From: CAYWNK01 sp047639615
GTDB lineage: Bacteria; Planctomycetota; UBA1135; GCA-002686595
NCBI GenBank assembly: GCA_047639615.1
Contig: JBLIOL010000089.1
Location: 1-16,801 of the forward strand
Length of the DNA: 16,801 bases
Direction: 5' to 3'
The notes beneath the pieces are model-generated. The model was not told where the DNA came from, did no database searches, and saw only the letters and a list, made by a program, of their open reading frames with translations. This document shows positions 1 through 7,271 of the stretch, in pieces. Each line of letters begins with the position of its first letter. The first letter of the stretch is position 1. A program made the position numbers and the translations under genes.

Positions 1-606
1 CTCTTCACGCGCGCCAAGGATCTGCTCGAATCCGGTACCCAGCTGCGCACCGTCCAGTGGACAGAGGTTGAGCTAGCGTCCTTGAAACCACTGTGCTTGA
101 TGACGAACAAGCGCATGCTCTACGTGGCCAATGTGGCCGACGATGACCTCGATGGTGAGGGCCCCTTGCCCCAGGAAGTCGCCGCGCGGGCGGCCGCCAC
201 CGGCGCCCACTGGTTGCCCGTCTGCACCGATCTGGAGTCGGAGTTGCGACGCATGGAGCCCGAGGAGCGCGCACCCTTCATGGAGGATATGGGCATCGAC
301 CTCTCCGGGCTCGAGCGTCTGATCAAGGCCACCTACGAGCTGCTCGGACTGCAGACCTACTACACGGCCGGCGAGAAGGAGATTCGCGCCTGGACCATTC
401 ACAAGGGGGACACGGCGCCGCGCGCGGCGGGCGTGATCCACACGGACTTCGAGAACAAGTTCATCCGCGTGGAGGTCTATTCGGTCAGCGACTTGGTCGA
501 GCACAAGACCGAGGCCGCCATCAAGGCTGCCGGCCGCCTGCGCACGGAGGGCCGCGACTACATCATGCAGGCCGGCGACGTGTGCCACTTCCTCTTCGGG
601 AAGTAG
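1..606 (+). CDS. ychF: Redox-responsive ATPase/GTPase YchF, C-terminal part (5' end outside window)
   Basis: The reading frame is open from base 1 to the TAG at 604-606, so only the last 201 residues are seen. They match the end of YchF (OLA1 family), a cytosolic Obg-like P-loop ATPase that binds ribosomes and is tied to stress responses. Visible signatures are the post-G-domain strand 'KRMLYVANV', then the TGS domain: 'LGLQTYYTAGEKEIRAWTI', 'GVIHTDFENKFIRVEV', and the terminal 'EGRDYIMQAGDVCHFLFGK', all in the order and spacing of the family. The Walker A (G1) motif and the NKxE-type specificity motif lie upstream of the window. The internal TTG at 82 is not the start; the match continues upstream of it. 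No partner gene is adjacent on the visible side. Family identification is secure; the physiological role here is inferred from the family. Confidence 0.95.
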   Translation, partial: LFTRAKDLLESGTQLRTVQWTEVELASLKPLCLMTNKRMLYVANVADDDLDGEGPLPQEVAARAAATGAHWLPVCTDLESELRRMEPEERAPFMEDMGIDLSGLERLIKATYELLGLQTYYTAGEKEIRAWTIHKGDTAPRAAGVIHTDFENKFIRVEVYSVSDLVEHKTEAAIKAAGRLRTEGRDYIMQAGDVCHFLFGK

Positions 607-660
607 GCCAATAGGAGGCCAGAGCCCCCAAGGGTCGGCTCGGATTGAGGAACCTCACGG

Positions 661-714
661 GGGGGGAACCTGCTACGCGTCGGATACGTCCAGACTCGTA
701 CCAGGACTCCCCCC
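661..714 (+). terminator. Possible imperfect terminator hairpin after ychF
   Basis: A run of six G (661-666) can pair with six C (709-714). Inside this, CCTG (669-672) pairs with CAGG (702-705) and TAC (674-676) with GTA (698-700), separated by internal loops. The 3' side is followed by a T-rich stretch, 'TCTATTTTCC' (717-726). This resembles a factor-independent terminator for ychF, placed about 55 bases after its stop. The stem is imperfect and the loop long, so the call is tentative; the T-rich tract could instead belong to the promoter or leader of the next gene. Confidence 0.3.
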
Positions 715-744
715 GGTCTATTTTCCTGTCAAACCTAGGTTCCC

Positions 745-3213
745 ATGGTCTCTCCCGTGTGCTGCGGCTTCACCGCATTCTGTCTGCCTCTACTCGTCAG
801 CGTTTCCCAGGCCTCCCCCCAGGGCCAAGCTGCCGACGCCAAGACGGTCCCCGCTCCCCAGGAAGGCCAGGCCGACCCGGGCCAGGTGGAGCCCCTACTG
901 CAGGTCTCCGAGCCCCTGCCGGCTTCCGCTATTCACGTCACGGGCGTTGAGTCTTGGGACGTGGTCTTCGAGCGGGCCGCCAAGCAGCCGCCTGCCGCCG
1001 GAATCGGTCGCGAGCGCAATGGCGCCCAGGGAACTTGGGTCGTGCCCTCGCGCGGGTCCGCCGAGCGGCCGCATTCGGGCACGCACTTCATCGCCAACAA
1101 GTGGGGCGACACCCACATGGGCATCGGCTTCGCGGGGAGCGTGGACCTAGCCGGCGCTTGGGTCGCAGGCATGGGTTCGCTGGGCTCCTGGTCGCCGGCC
1201 GTGCGCGCGCTGGGCTACTTGGATGGAGCGCTGGTGGAAAGTACCGAGTGGTTCACCGAGGTCGGTCACGATCCCACCTACTTCCCCATGAACCTCGTCG
1301 GCGTCGATCGCGTGGTGATCGAGAGCCGCGTGGCCTACGCGGGCGCTGGCTTTTTCGGCCTCGATGATCTCAGCTTCACGCCCCAGGGCGGTGAGCTGCG
1401 CGTGCTCGACTTCGAGGACCAGGGCTTCCGGACCAACCTGACCGGTAGCCAGTACGCGGGCTTGGACTGGGAGACTGGCACGGGCGGCTTCGACAAGCCC
1501 AGCTACGGTACCTCCACCCGTGCGGCCGGCATCAGCGGCCAAGGCACGGGCGGCACGACCTTCGCCGCCGGCGGCGGGGGCACGGCGCCCACTCTCTTGC
1601 AGGACTTCAACGGCCCCCGTCTAGGAGATGCTGGCGCCGGGTACATCCCGCCCGATACCTGCGGCGCGGTGGGTACCGACCACTTCGTAAGTGTGGTCAA
1701 CCAGAACATTTCGATCTACTCCAAGGCCACCGGCCAACGACTGATCAACACGCCGCTCAACACCTTCATGAACGGCAACACCTGCTTGGATCCGCGCGTG
1801 TGTTTCGATCCGGACAGCCAGCGCTTCATCGTGCTCGGCACCAACTTCTCGAGTGGTCAGCAGGTCCACGTGGCGGTCTCCAGCAGCGATGACGCCACTG
1901 GCACCTGGTTCAAGTTCAGCTTCCAGACCGACGGTGGTACGGACGCTGGCCGCTGGCCTGACTACCCGACCCTCGGCGTGGACCAGCGCGGCATCTATAG
2001 CTCCGCCTACATGGTCGGTGGCTCCGCGCGCATGACGCTCTTCGCTCTGGAGAAAGGACCTCTAGTCGCCGCCAACCCCTCGGTCGGCGTGGTTAGCGCT
2101 TTCCGCAACCTGACCTGGGAGGGCGCCATCCAGCCCGCCGTGCACTGGGATGACGACGGCGGCGCCTATTGCGTTTCGGTCAATGGCTCCAACCGCCTGC
2201 GTGTGCGCAAGGTGCTTCCGCCGCTCACCAACCCGACCCTGGCAGCCAGCGGCTTCGTAACTGTGGGGTCGCACCCGAGCCCGCCCGATGCGCCAGCCAT
2301 GGGCAGCAACACGCCGCTCGATACGGTTGGGGATCGCCTGATGAATGCGGTCTATCGCGATGGCAGTCTGTGGACCGCGCACTGTGTCGGTTCAGGGGGA
2401 CGCTCGGCAGCTCGCTGGTACGAGATCGACCCGAACAACTTGGCCTCGACCGTGCAGCAGGGAACCATCGCGGACCCGGTGCTCTACTTCCTCTTCCCGA
2501 CCATCGCGGTCAATGGAAACGGCGACGTGGTGGTGGGCATGAGCGCCTCCCACTCGGGTATGTTCGTCGGGGCTTGGGCTACCGGTCGGAAGGTGACTGA
2601 CCCGGCCGGCCAGATGGGCGTGCCCTTCGAGTACCGCAGTGGGGCGGGGGCCTACAACCGCTTGGATGGCTCGGGCCGCAACCGCTGGGGCGACTACAGC
2701 CTGACCAGCGCCGATCCCACCGACGACACCTTCTGGACCCTGCAAGAGCGTGCCCTCTCCGGTAATAACTGGGGGACGACGGTGGCCCAACTAGAGCACG
2801 AGCAGGACGCCATCGTGAACTACTGCACCACCAGCCCTAACTCGGCCGCTGCTGGCGGCTCTCAGATCTCGAGCTTCGGCAGCGCGAGCATCGCGGCCAA
2901 CGATCTGGCCCTGTACTCGCACTCGAATCCAGGCGGCCAGTTCGGCCTGTTCTTCTTCGGTGACACCCAGGTCCAGAACCCGGTGGGCAATGGATTCGTC
3001 TGCGTTGGGGGCAACGTGCACCGTTTTCCTGCTGTACAGATCGGGCCGCTCGGCACCGTCACCTACGCCATCGACAACGGCAATCCGCCGCCGACCCTGC
3101 CGACCTTCGCCGTGGGGGAGACCTGGAACTTCCAGTTCTGGTTGCGCGACCCCGCCGGTGGCGGCTCGAACTTCGACTTCTCCGATGGTTTAAGCGTGAC
3201 CTTTCAACCCTAG
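745..3213 (+). CDS. Secreted beta-propeller (BNR/sialidase-like) protein with shared C-terminal domain
   Basis: Protein of 822 aa. A hydrophobic N-terminus (residues 4-20) and a likely cleavage site near 'SQAS' suggest Sec export. Residues ~66-211 form a beta-rich module ending in 'GLDDLSF', like the jelly-roll modules of many exported proteins. Residues ~283-690 match a secreted propeller family seen in several phyla, with 'PPDTCGAVGTDHFVSVVNQ', 'DYPTLGVD' (406-413) and 'NRWGDYS' (from 646). Residues 692-822 are the C-terminal domain shared with the minus-strand protein at 13341-14585: 'VGETWNFQFWLRD' and 'FDFSDG'. I see no proof of enzymatic activity; sialidase-like Asp boxes were not identified, so a catalytic role is not claimed. 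ATG 745 is chosen because it places the signal peptide at the N-terminus; no clear Shine-Dalgarno precedes it. The gene appears monocistronic, flanked by hairpins on both sides. The substrate is unknown. Confidence 0.85.
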   Translation: MVSPVCCGFTAFCLPLLVSVSQASPQGQAADAKTVPAPQEGQADPGQVEPLLQVSEPLPASAIHVTGVESWDVVFERAAKQPPAAGIGRERNGAQGTWVVPSRGSAERPHSGTHFIANKWGDTHMGIGFAGSVDLAGAWVAGMGSLGSWSPAVRALGYLDGALVESTEWFTEVGHDPTYFPMNLVGVDRVVIESRVAYAGAGFFGLDDLSFTPQGGELRVLDFEDQGFRTNLTGSQYAGLDWETGTGGFDKPSYGTSTRAAGISGQGTGGTTFAAGGGGTAPTLLQDFNGPRLGDAGAGYIPPDTCGAVGTDHFVSVVNQNISIYSKATGQRLINTPLNTFMNGNTCLDPRVCFDPDSQRFIVLGTNFSSGQQVHVAVSSSDDATGTWFKFSFQTDGGTDAGRWPDYPTLGVDQRGIYSSAYMVGGSARMTLFALEKGPLVAANPSVGVVSAFRNLTWEGAIQPAVHWDDDGGAYCVSVNGSNRLRVRKVLPPLTNPTLAASGFVTVGSHPSPPDAPAMGSNTPLDTVGDRLMNAVYRDGSLWTAHCVGSGGRSAARWYEIDPNNLASTVQQGTIADPVLYFLFPTIAVNGNGDVVVGMSASHSGMFVGAWATGRKVTDPAGQMGVPFEYRSGAGAYNRLDGSGRNRWGDYSLTSADPTDDTFWTLQERALSGNNWGTTVAQLEHEQDAIVNYCTTSPNSAAAGGSQISSFGSASIAANDLALYSHSNPGGQFGLFFFGDTQVQNPVGNGFVCVGGNVHRFPAVQIGPLGTVTYAIDNGNPPPTLPTFAVGETWNFQFWLRDPAGGGSNFDFSDGLSVTFQP

Positions 3214-3221
3214 ATCGGAAG

Positions 3222-3247
3222 GGGTGTGTCCGCCTGGGGACACACCC
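3222..3247 (+). terminator. Strong hairpin after the secreted propeller gene
   Basis: A perfect 10-bp inverted repeat, GGGTGTGTCC (3222-3231) and GGACACACCC (3238-3247), with a 6-base loop begins 9 bases after the stop codon of the 745-3213 gene. Position and stability fit a transcription terminator or a 3'-end stabilising hairpin. There is no T tract after it, so factor-independent termination is uncertain. Confidence 0.65.
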
Positions 3248-3450
3248 GTAGGGCAGCCGCACGCAGGCACCCGCTCGCGCTGGCCTCAGGCGCGTAATGC
3301 ACGTTTGGTACGAAGTTTGCTGTGCTGTCACTACCTCCCTCAACCGACCGGAGCCCATTGGAAGGGGTGGCCTCTCGTAAGGCCAACTTGGAAGGAGACG
3401 TGCGCAGCGCGTCAGGGGGAGGACCACCAACTTGTCAGCGGAACTCGGGA

Positions 3451-3533
3451 GCGATTCCGGGGATCGCAGGCCTGTGAGGGCGGACCTCCTTCCCGGGGTC
3501 CGCCCTCGCACTTCCATCCGCGCCTTCGGGGCG
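3451..3533 (+). promoter_or_regulatory. Structured leader of crcB: three successive hairpins
   Basis: Three stem-loops follow one another. The first is GCGATTC/GGATCGC (3451-3457 with 3461-3467, one G-T pair). The second is a perfect 11-bp stem, GAGGGCGGACC (3476-3486) with GGTCCGCCCTC (3497-3507), extendable by about three pairs. The third is a short CGCC/GGCG stem (3521-3524 with 3530-3533) just before the ribosome binding site. The middle stem resembles a terminator but has no T run. Many crcB genes are under the fluoride riboswitch; I could not find that aptamer's conserved GGNGAUG start and partner segments here, so the function is open: attenuator, terminator, or leader protection. Confidence 0.4.
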
Positions 3534-3540
3534 GCACCCT

Positions 3541-3546
3541 AGGGGG
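3541..3546 (+). promoter_or_regulatory. Shine-Dalgarno-like site of crcB
   Basis: AGGGGG ends 3 bases before ATG 3550. The spacing is short, but this is one of the few purine-rich sites before a start codon in the window, and it supports ATG 3550, which also gives the family's usual N-terminus. Confidence 0.5.
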
Positions 3547-3549
3547 ACG

Positions 3550-3918
3550 ATGGTTGCTGCTGCTTGGGTTGGACTGGGAGGGATGCTGGGTGCGCTACTG
3601 CGCTACGGGGTCGGTCTGGTTCTGCAGAGCCTGCCTGGCGGGGCCTTTCCGGCGGCAACGCTGATGGTCAATGTGCTGGGCTGCTTGGCGCTTGGCTACC
3701 TGCTTGGGAGCCACGGCTCGGATCCGCGCGTATCGGAGAGCATGCGCCTGTTTCTGGGGGTTGGCTTGCTCGGGGCGTTCACGACCTTCTCCACCTTTGG
3801 AGTGGAAACCGTGAATCTGGTGCAGGGCGGGAACTTGCCAATGGCTCTGGCTAGCGTGGGATTGAACTTGGCCTTGGGCTTCGCCGCTGTGCTGGTGGGA
3901 GTTTTCCTCGGGGCTTGA
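3550..3918 (+). CDS. crcB: CrcB/Fluc fluoride ion channel
   Basis: A 122-aa, four-helix membrane protein of the CrcB/Fluc family, which forms dual-topology dimers in the inner membrane and lets toxic fluoride leave the cell. Seen in the sequence are 'GGMLGALLRY' (10-19), 'TLMVNVLGC' (37-45) with the pore asparagine N41, and the 'FTTFSTF' box (77-83) carrying the Phe and Thr/Ser residues that line the fluoride path and the central sodium site. Length is typical. A single copy is present; families with two half-size paralogues exist, but no second crcB is in the window. The leader is structured but shows no recognisable fluoride riboswitch. It is separated from the next gene by 146 bases that contain a perfect palindrome, so it is probably its own transcription unit. 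Confidence 0.95.
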   Translation: MVAAAWVGLGGMLGALLRYGVGLVLQSLPGGAFPAATLMVNVLGCLALGYLLGSHGSDPRVSESMRLFLGVGLLGAFTTFSTFGVETVNLVQGGNLPMALASVGLNLALGFAAVLVGVFLGA

Positions 3919-4001
3919 GTCGCGCACGTAGGGGTGCGGATTCGCTCTGGGTAAAAAGGCGTGGGCTTTCTCCCCAGAAAGGGAGCGATAGTCCAAATTG
4001 A

Positions 4002-4033
4002 GGTCCGTCAACTACGCAGGTAGTTGACGGACC
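4002..4033. repeat. Perfect 14-bp inverted repeat ahead of the TPR-ExbB-ExbD cluster
   Basis: GGTCCGTCAACTAC (4002-4015) and GTAGTTGACGGACC (4020-4033) are exact reverse complements around a 4-base loop, GCAG. It lies 83 bases after the crcB stop and 31 bases before the ATG of the TPR gene. As RNA it is a very stable hairpin, either a terminator for crcB without a T tract or a structure in the leader of the downstream operon. As DNA it has the symmetry of a repressor operator. On the minus strand it is followed by a T-rich 'TCAATTTGG', so minus-strand termination is also possible. A weaker stem (CTTTCT/AGAAAG, 3966-3981) lies just upstream. Confidence 0.6.
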
Positions 4034-4064
4034 CGACGACCGCGCCCCGCACCCCGATACACCC

Positions 4065-7000
4065 ATGATTGCGACCCTCCTGGCGGCCCTACCGCTAGCT
4101 CCCTGTGCGCTCCCCAATCCGGCCGCTGCTGTCCCCACAGCCCCTCTTGTTAGCTCCAACTGGGCCCTTGGGGACGATGCGGACGATGCCTATGCCTTCA
4201 TCGCGGGTCTGGCCGAGAAAGGCTTGCACAGTGTGGTGGCCAGGGAGGCGGAGAGTTTCCTGGAGCGCTTTCCGCGGCATGCACGGGCCGACGATGTGCG
4301 CTACGCCCTGGCTGGGGCGCGCTTCGATCAGGGTGATCTGCAGGGTTCCAGGCCGCTTTATGAGCGTCTGGTGGACCGCAGTGACTTCGCTTTTCCGGAC
4401 GAAGCGCGCTTCCGGCTGGGCCAGTGCGAGCTGGACCGCAAGCAATTGGATGCGGCGGCCAAGGCCTTCGAATCCGTGGGCGATGGCTACCTGCGGGTGC
4501 CGGCGCTCTATCTAGCGGGCGAGGCCTACTTCCAAGGGGAGAAGTTCGCCGAGGCGGTGGAGCGCTTTGAGGCTGTGCGCTTGGTCATCGGGCAGACACG
4601 GCGCGGAGATCAAAGCAAGGATCAGGCTGAGCAAGGCAGCTACGGCGCGGATGCTCTACACGGCCTGGCCTGGTGCGCCCTGCGCTTGGGACAGCCCGAT
4701 CGCGCGGTCGGGCACGCGGAGGGCTTCCTGACCCAATACCCCTCGGACACTCGTTTGGCCGAGCTGCGCTTCCTGGCGGGGGAGGCACACCGTGCGGCGG
4801 GACGCAACACGGAGGCCTTGGCCTTCTATCGGGCCGTGGAGCGCGCGGGCGCAGAGAAACAGGCCGCTCGCTGGCAGGAGGCCTCCCTGCGGGGCGCGGC
4901 CTTTGCCTCGGCGGCGGCGGGTGCTCCCGAGGATGCGGCGCAGCGCTTTGGTCTGCTGCTCGAGCGCTATCCTGAGGGCAAGTACGTGGCCGAAGCGGCC
5001 ATGCAGCGGGGTGTGAACCTGGTGCTGGCCGGTGAGCCGAGCGCGGCGCGCGAGGCCTTGAGCCACGGGCGCGTGGAAGCGGGTGCAACGGCGGAATACT
5101 GGCGCGGCCGGGCGGCCTTGGCCGACGGCGATCCGACTTCGGCTGAGACTCACCTGCGCCAGGGGCTGGGGGCTCGGCCGACCGAATCACTGCGCTCCGA
5201 GCTGGCCTCCTCGCGCGGGGATGCACTCTTTGAGCTGGGACGCACGGCGGAAGCGGCCGCATCCTACGAGTCGGCGGGTACGCCCTATGCCCTGCACTCT
5301 GCGGCCGTGGCACACCTGAATGACGGGCGCAGCCAAGAGGCTCAGCGTCTGGCCCAACGCTTGGGCGAGCTGGTGGAAGCGGGCGTTGCCGGCAGCGCGA
5401 ACTTCGCGGTGGAGGGCCAGCTGGTACTCGCGGAAGCGCTCTTCGCCCAGCAGGCCTACGAGGAGTCTGAAGCTATCTTCCTGACGGTCATGGCTGCGCC
5501 CGGTGAGGATAGCCGTGCGGCCCGCGCACTCTCGCGGGCCGGCTGGTGCCGTTATCTGACCCAGGACTGGGCGCTTGCGGCGGAGCACTTTTCCGGTCTG
5601 CAGCGGAGCTACCCGGATGCTCCGGAGCGCGCAGAGGCTTGCTTCCTGGCAGGCCGTTGCGCCGAGGAACTCGGCCAAGGCGAGGCCGCGGTGAGCAGCT
5701 ACGACAGCTATGTACAGGAATTCGGACGCGCGCCCCTGCGGGCGGAAGCCTTGCTGCGCGCGGCACGCTTGGTGCCCGGAGAGGCTGGCGAGGCGCGCTT
5801 GGTGCAACTGGTGCGCGAGCACGCAGAGTCTGAGCTGGCGCCCGACGCTGCTCTGGAGTTGGGCGATCGCTGCGCCGCGGCTGGTCGCTTGGAAGCGGCT
5901 GCGGGTGCCTATGGTTTCGTGCTGGAGCAAGCGCCGGACTCGGGCGTGGTTCACGCCGCACGCTATGGCATGGGTTGGTGCCGCTTTAGTGCAGGTGATG
6001 GCGCGGGTGCCTTGGAGGTGCTCGGAGCCCTCGCCGCAGGCGCGGGCGTACCTGAGGAGTTGGCTCTCTCCGGCCTGGAACTGAGCGTCTTTGCGGCGCG
6101 CAGCGCACAGGATGCAGCGGCTTGCATGCGGGCCTTCGCCGCCTTCGCGCCCCGCTGCCCCGATGAACTGCGCCGGGTTGCTGCCGCCGAGGTAGTGGCG
6201 GAAACCCTGGTGACTGCCGGCGAGTTGGAGCAAGCGCGCGGGCTGTACGCGGCCTTGGCCGGCGGCTTGCGGGACCCCGCGATCATCGCACGCTTGGCCG
6301 TAGCGCGCTCCTACCTGGACCTGGATGCGGGCAGCCCCGACGAGGCCGAAGGGCAGTTGGTGGTGGCCTTGCGTGCGGAACCTGAAAACACGTCGGCCCT
6401 GGAGGCTGCTTTCTTCCTCGGTGAAGCGCGCTTCGCAACCGGTGACGATGAGCGCGCGGCGCAAGCCTATGACCTGGCCGCACGCAGTCCTGATGGGGAG
6501 GTGCAGTCGAGAGCGCTCTACAAGGCGGGCTTCGCTCGCCTGCGCCAGGCGGGTTTGCTCGCCGCTTCCGAGGACCAGAAGGAGGCCGCCAAGGCTGCGC
6601 CGCTTTGGACCCGGTCCGCCACGGACTTCGAACGCCTGGTGAAGGATCATCCGCGCTCCGAACTCTATGGCGAGTCCCTGTTCTTGGCGGGCGAGTGTGC
6701 CTACCGCAGTGAGCGCTTGGAGGACTGCGCGAGCTGGATGACGCGCCTTCTGAAAGAGCGTTCCGTGCACGCCACACGCCACAAGGCGCTCTTCCGCCTG
6801 GGCCTCTCCCAGGCCAAGTTGGAACGCTTCAAGCGCGCTGCTAGCACGCTGGCCACCCTGCGCAAGGATGCGCCCGAGTTCGAGAGCATCATTGAGGCCG
6901 AGCTCTGGCGCGGGGAATCCCTGCTGCAGATCGGCGATATGCGCGCTGCGCGCAAGGCTCTCGAGCGCGTGGTCTCCGAAGACCGCGGCGTGCTCTCCGC

Positions 7001-7259
7001 CCACGCCTACCTGGCTCTCGGGCGCTTGGCCCAGGCCCAGGATGACCTGGACGAGGCGCTCTCTCAATACCTGAAGGTGGCCGTGCTCTACGCCCTAGAT
7101 GCGGAGGTGGCGGAAGCGCTCTTCCGTGCCGGCAACGTGCTCGAAGCCAAGGGCGACTTGGAGCGCGCGATCGATCAGTACGAGGACGCGAAGAAGCGCT
7201 TCCCAAAGACTGCCTACGGCGCTCTCGCATCCGACCGTCTCGTCCAAATCTCTCGCTAG
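4065..7259 (+). CDS. Large exported TPR protein (CpoB/YbgF-like position in an Exb/Tol cluster)
   Basis: Protein of 1064 aa made almost entirely of tetratricopeptide-type helical repeats from about residue 40 to the end: recurring ~34-residue units such as 'AESFLERFPRHARADDVRYA' and, near the C-terminus, 'ALFRAGNVLEAKGDLERAI'. The N-terminus (1-22) is hydrophobic and ends in 'AAA' before 'VPTAP', consistent with a signal peptide, though it lacks the usual basic residues. TPR solenoids are protein-binding scaffolds. The C-terminal repeats recall YbgF/CpoB, the TPR protein of the Tol-Pal system, but this one is about four times longer. It ends 12 bases before the exbB-like gene, so the two are surely co-transcribed. 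I infer a periplasmic scaffold for the motor downstream. ATG 4065 gives the signal-like N-terminus; no Shine-Dalgarno is visible. No enzymatic motif was seen. Confidence 0.85.
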   Translation: MIATLLAALPLAPCALPNPAAAVPTAPLVSSNWALGDDADDAYAFIAGLAEKGLHSVVAREAESFLERFPRHARADDVRYALAGARFDQGDLQGSRPLYERLVDRSDFAFPDEARFRLGQCELDRKQLDAAAKAFESVGDGYLRVPALYLAGEAYFQGEKFAEAVERFEAVRLVIGQTRRGDQSKDQAEQGSYGADALHGLAWCALRLGQPDRAVGHAEGFLTQYPSDTRLAELRFLAGEAHRAAGRNTEALAFYRAVERAGAEKQAARWQEASLRGAAFASAAAGAPEDAAQRFGLLLERYPEGKYVAEAAMQRGVNLVLAGEPSAAREALSHGRVEAGATAEYWRGRAALADGDPTSAETHLRQGLGARPTESLRSELASSRGDALFELGRTAEAAASYESAGTPYALHSAAVAHLNDGRSQEAQRLAQRLGELVEAGVAGSANFAVEGQLVLAEALFAQQAYEESEAIFLTVMAAPGEDSRAARALSRAGWCRYLTQDWALAAEHFSGLQRSYPDAPERAEACFLAGRCAEELGQGEAAVSSYDSYVQEFGRAPLRAEALLRAARLVPGEAGEARLVQLVREHAESELAPDAALELGDRCAAAGRLEAAAGAYGFVLEQAPDSGVVHAARYGMGWCRFSAGDGAGALEVLGALAAGAGVPEELALSGLELSVFAARSAQDAAACMRAFAAFAPRCPDELRRVAAAEVVAETLVTAGELEQARGLYAALAGGLRDPAIIARLAVARSYLDLDAGSPDEAEGQLVVALRAEPENTSALEAAFFLGEARFATGDDERAAQAYDLAARSPDGEVQSRALYKAGFARLRQAGLLAASEDQKEAAKAAPLWTRSATDFERLVKDHPRSELYGESLFLAGECAYRSERLEDCASWMTRLLKERSVHATRHKALFRLGLSQAKLERFKRAASTLATLRKDAPEFESIIEAELWRGESLLQIGDMRAARKALERVVSEDRGVLSAHAYLALGRLAQAQDDLDEALSQYLKVAVLYALDAEVAEALFRAGNVLEAKGDLERAIDQYEDAKKRFPKTAYGALASDRLVQISR

Positions 7260-7271
7260 CCCCTCAATCCC

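Larger units (their letters stand above)
3214..3549 (+). other. Non-coding region between the propeller gene and crcB
   Basis: This 336-base gap holds the post-gene hairpin (3222-3247), then about 200 bases without a convincing gene, then a row of hairpins (3451-3533) leading to the crcB ribosome binding site. An open frame crosses it (from 3224 into crcB) but it is arginine- and proline-rich, ends inside crcB in another frame and looks like no known protein, so I treat it as non-coding. A near-direct repeat 'TTGGAAGG' occurs at 3358-3365 and again at 3388-3395, on either side of a small GGCCT/AGGCC stem-loop. I do not recognise SRP RNA, tmRNA, RNase P RNA or a tRNA here; an unrecognised small RNA is possible. 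Confidence 0.5.

Noticed and set aside
73..588. 171-codon minus-strand open frame over ychF
   Set aside because: It lies entirely antisense to a strongly conserved YchF/TGS sequence and has no family resemblance.
3305..3333. Possible promoter (TTGGTA, 17 bases, TCACTA) before the crcB leader
   Set aside because: The downstream hexamer shares almost nothing with TATAAT, so only the spacing is suggestive.
3214..3549. Fluoride riboswitch expected upstream of crcB
   Set aside because: I could not find the conserved GGNGAUG segment or its pairing partners; a covariance search would be decisive.
3224..3664. 146-codon plus-strand open frame before and into crcB
   Set aside because: It runs through hairpins, is of low protein-like quality, and ends inside crcB in a different frame.
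4065..4115. Lipoprotein signal in the TPR protein ('PLAPC')
   Set aside because: A proline directly before the cysteine does not fit the lipobox, and an ordinary signal cleavage after 'AAA' is more plausible.
5187..7067. 626-codon open frame on the minus strand, antisense to the TPR gene
   Set aside because: It is a codon-bias shadow of the GC-rich, Ala/Glu-rich TPR gene: its product has no recognisable domain, while the plus strand shows clear TPR repeats throughout.
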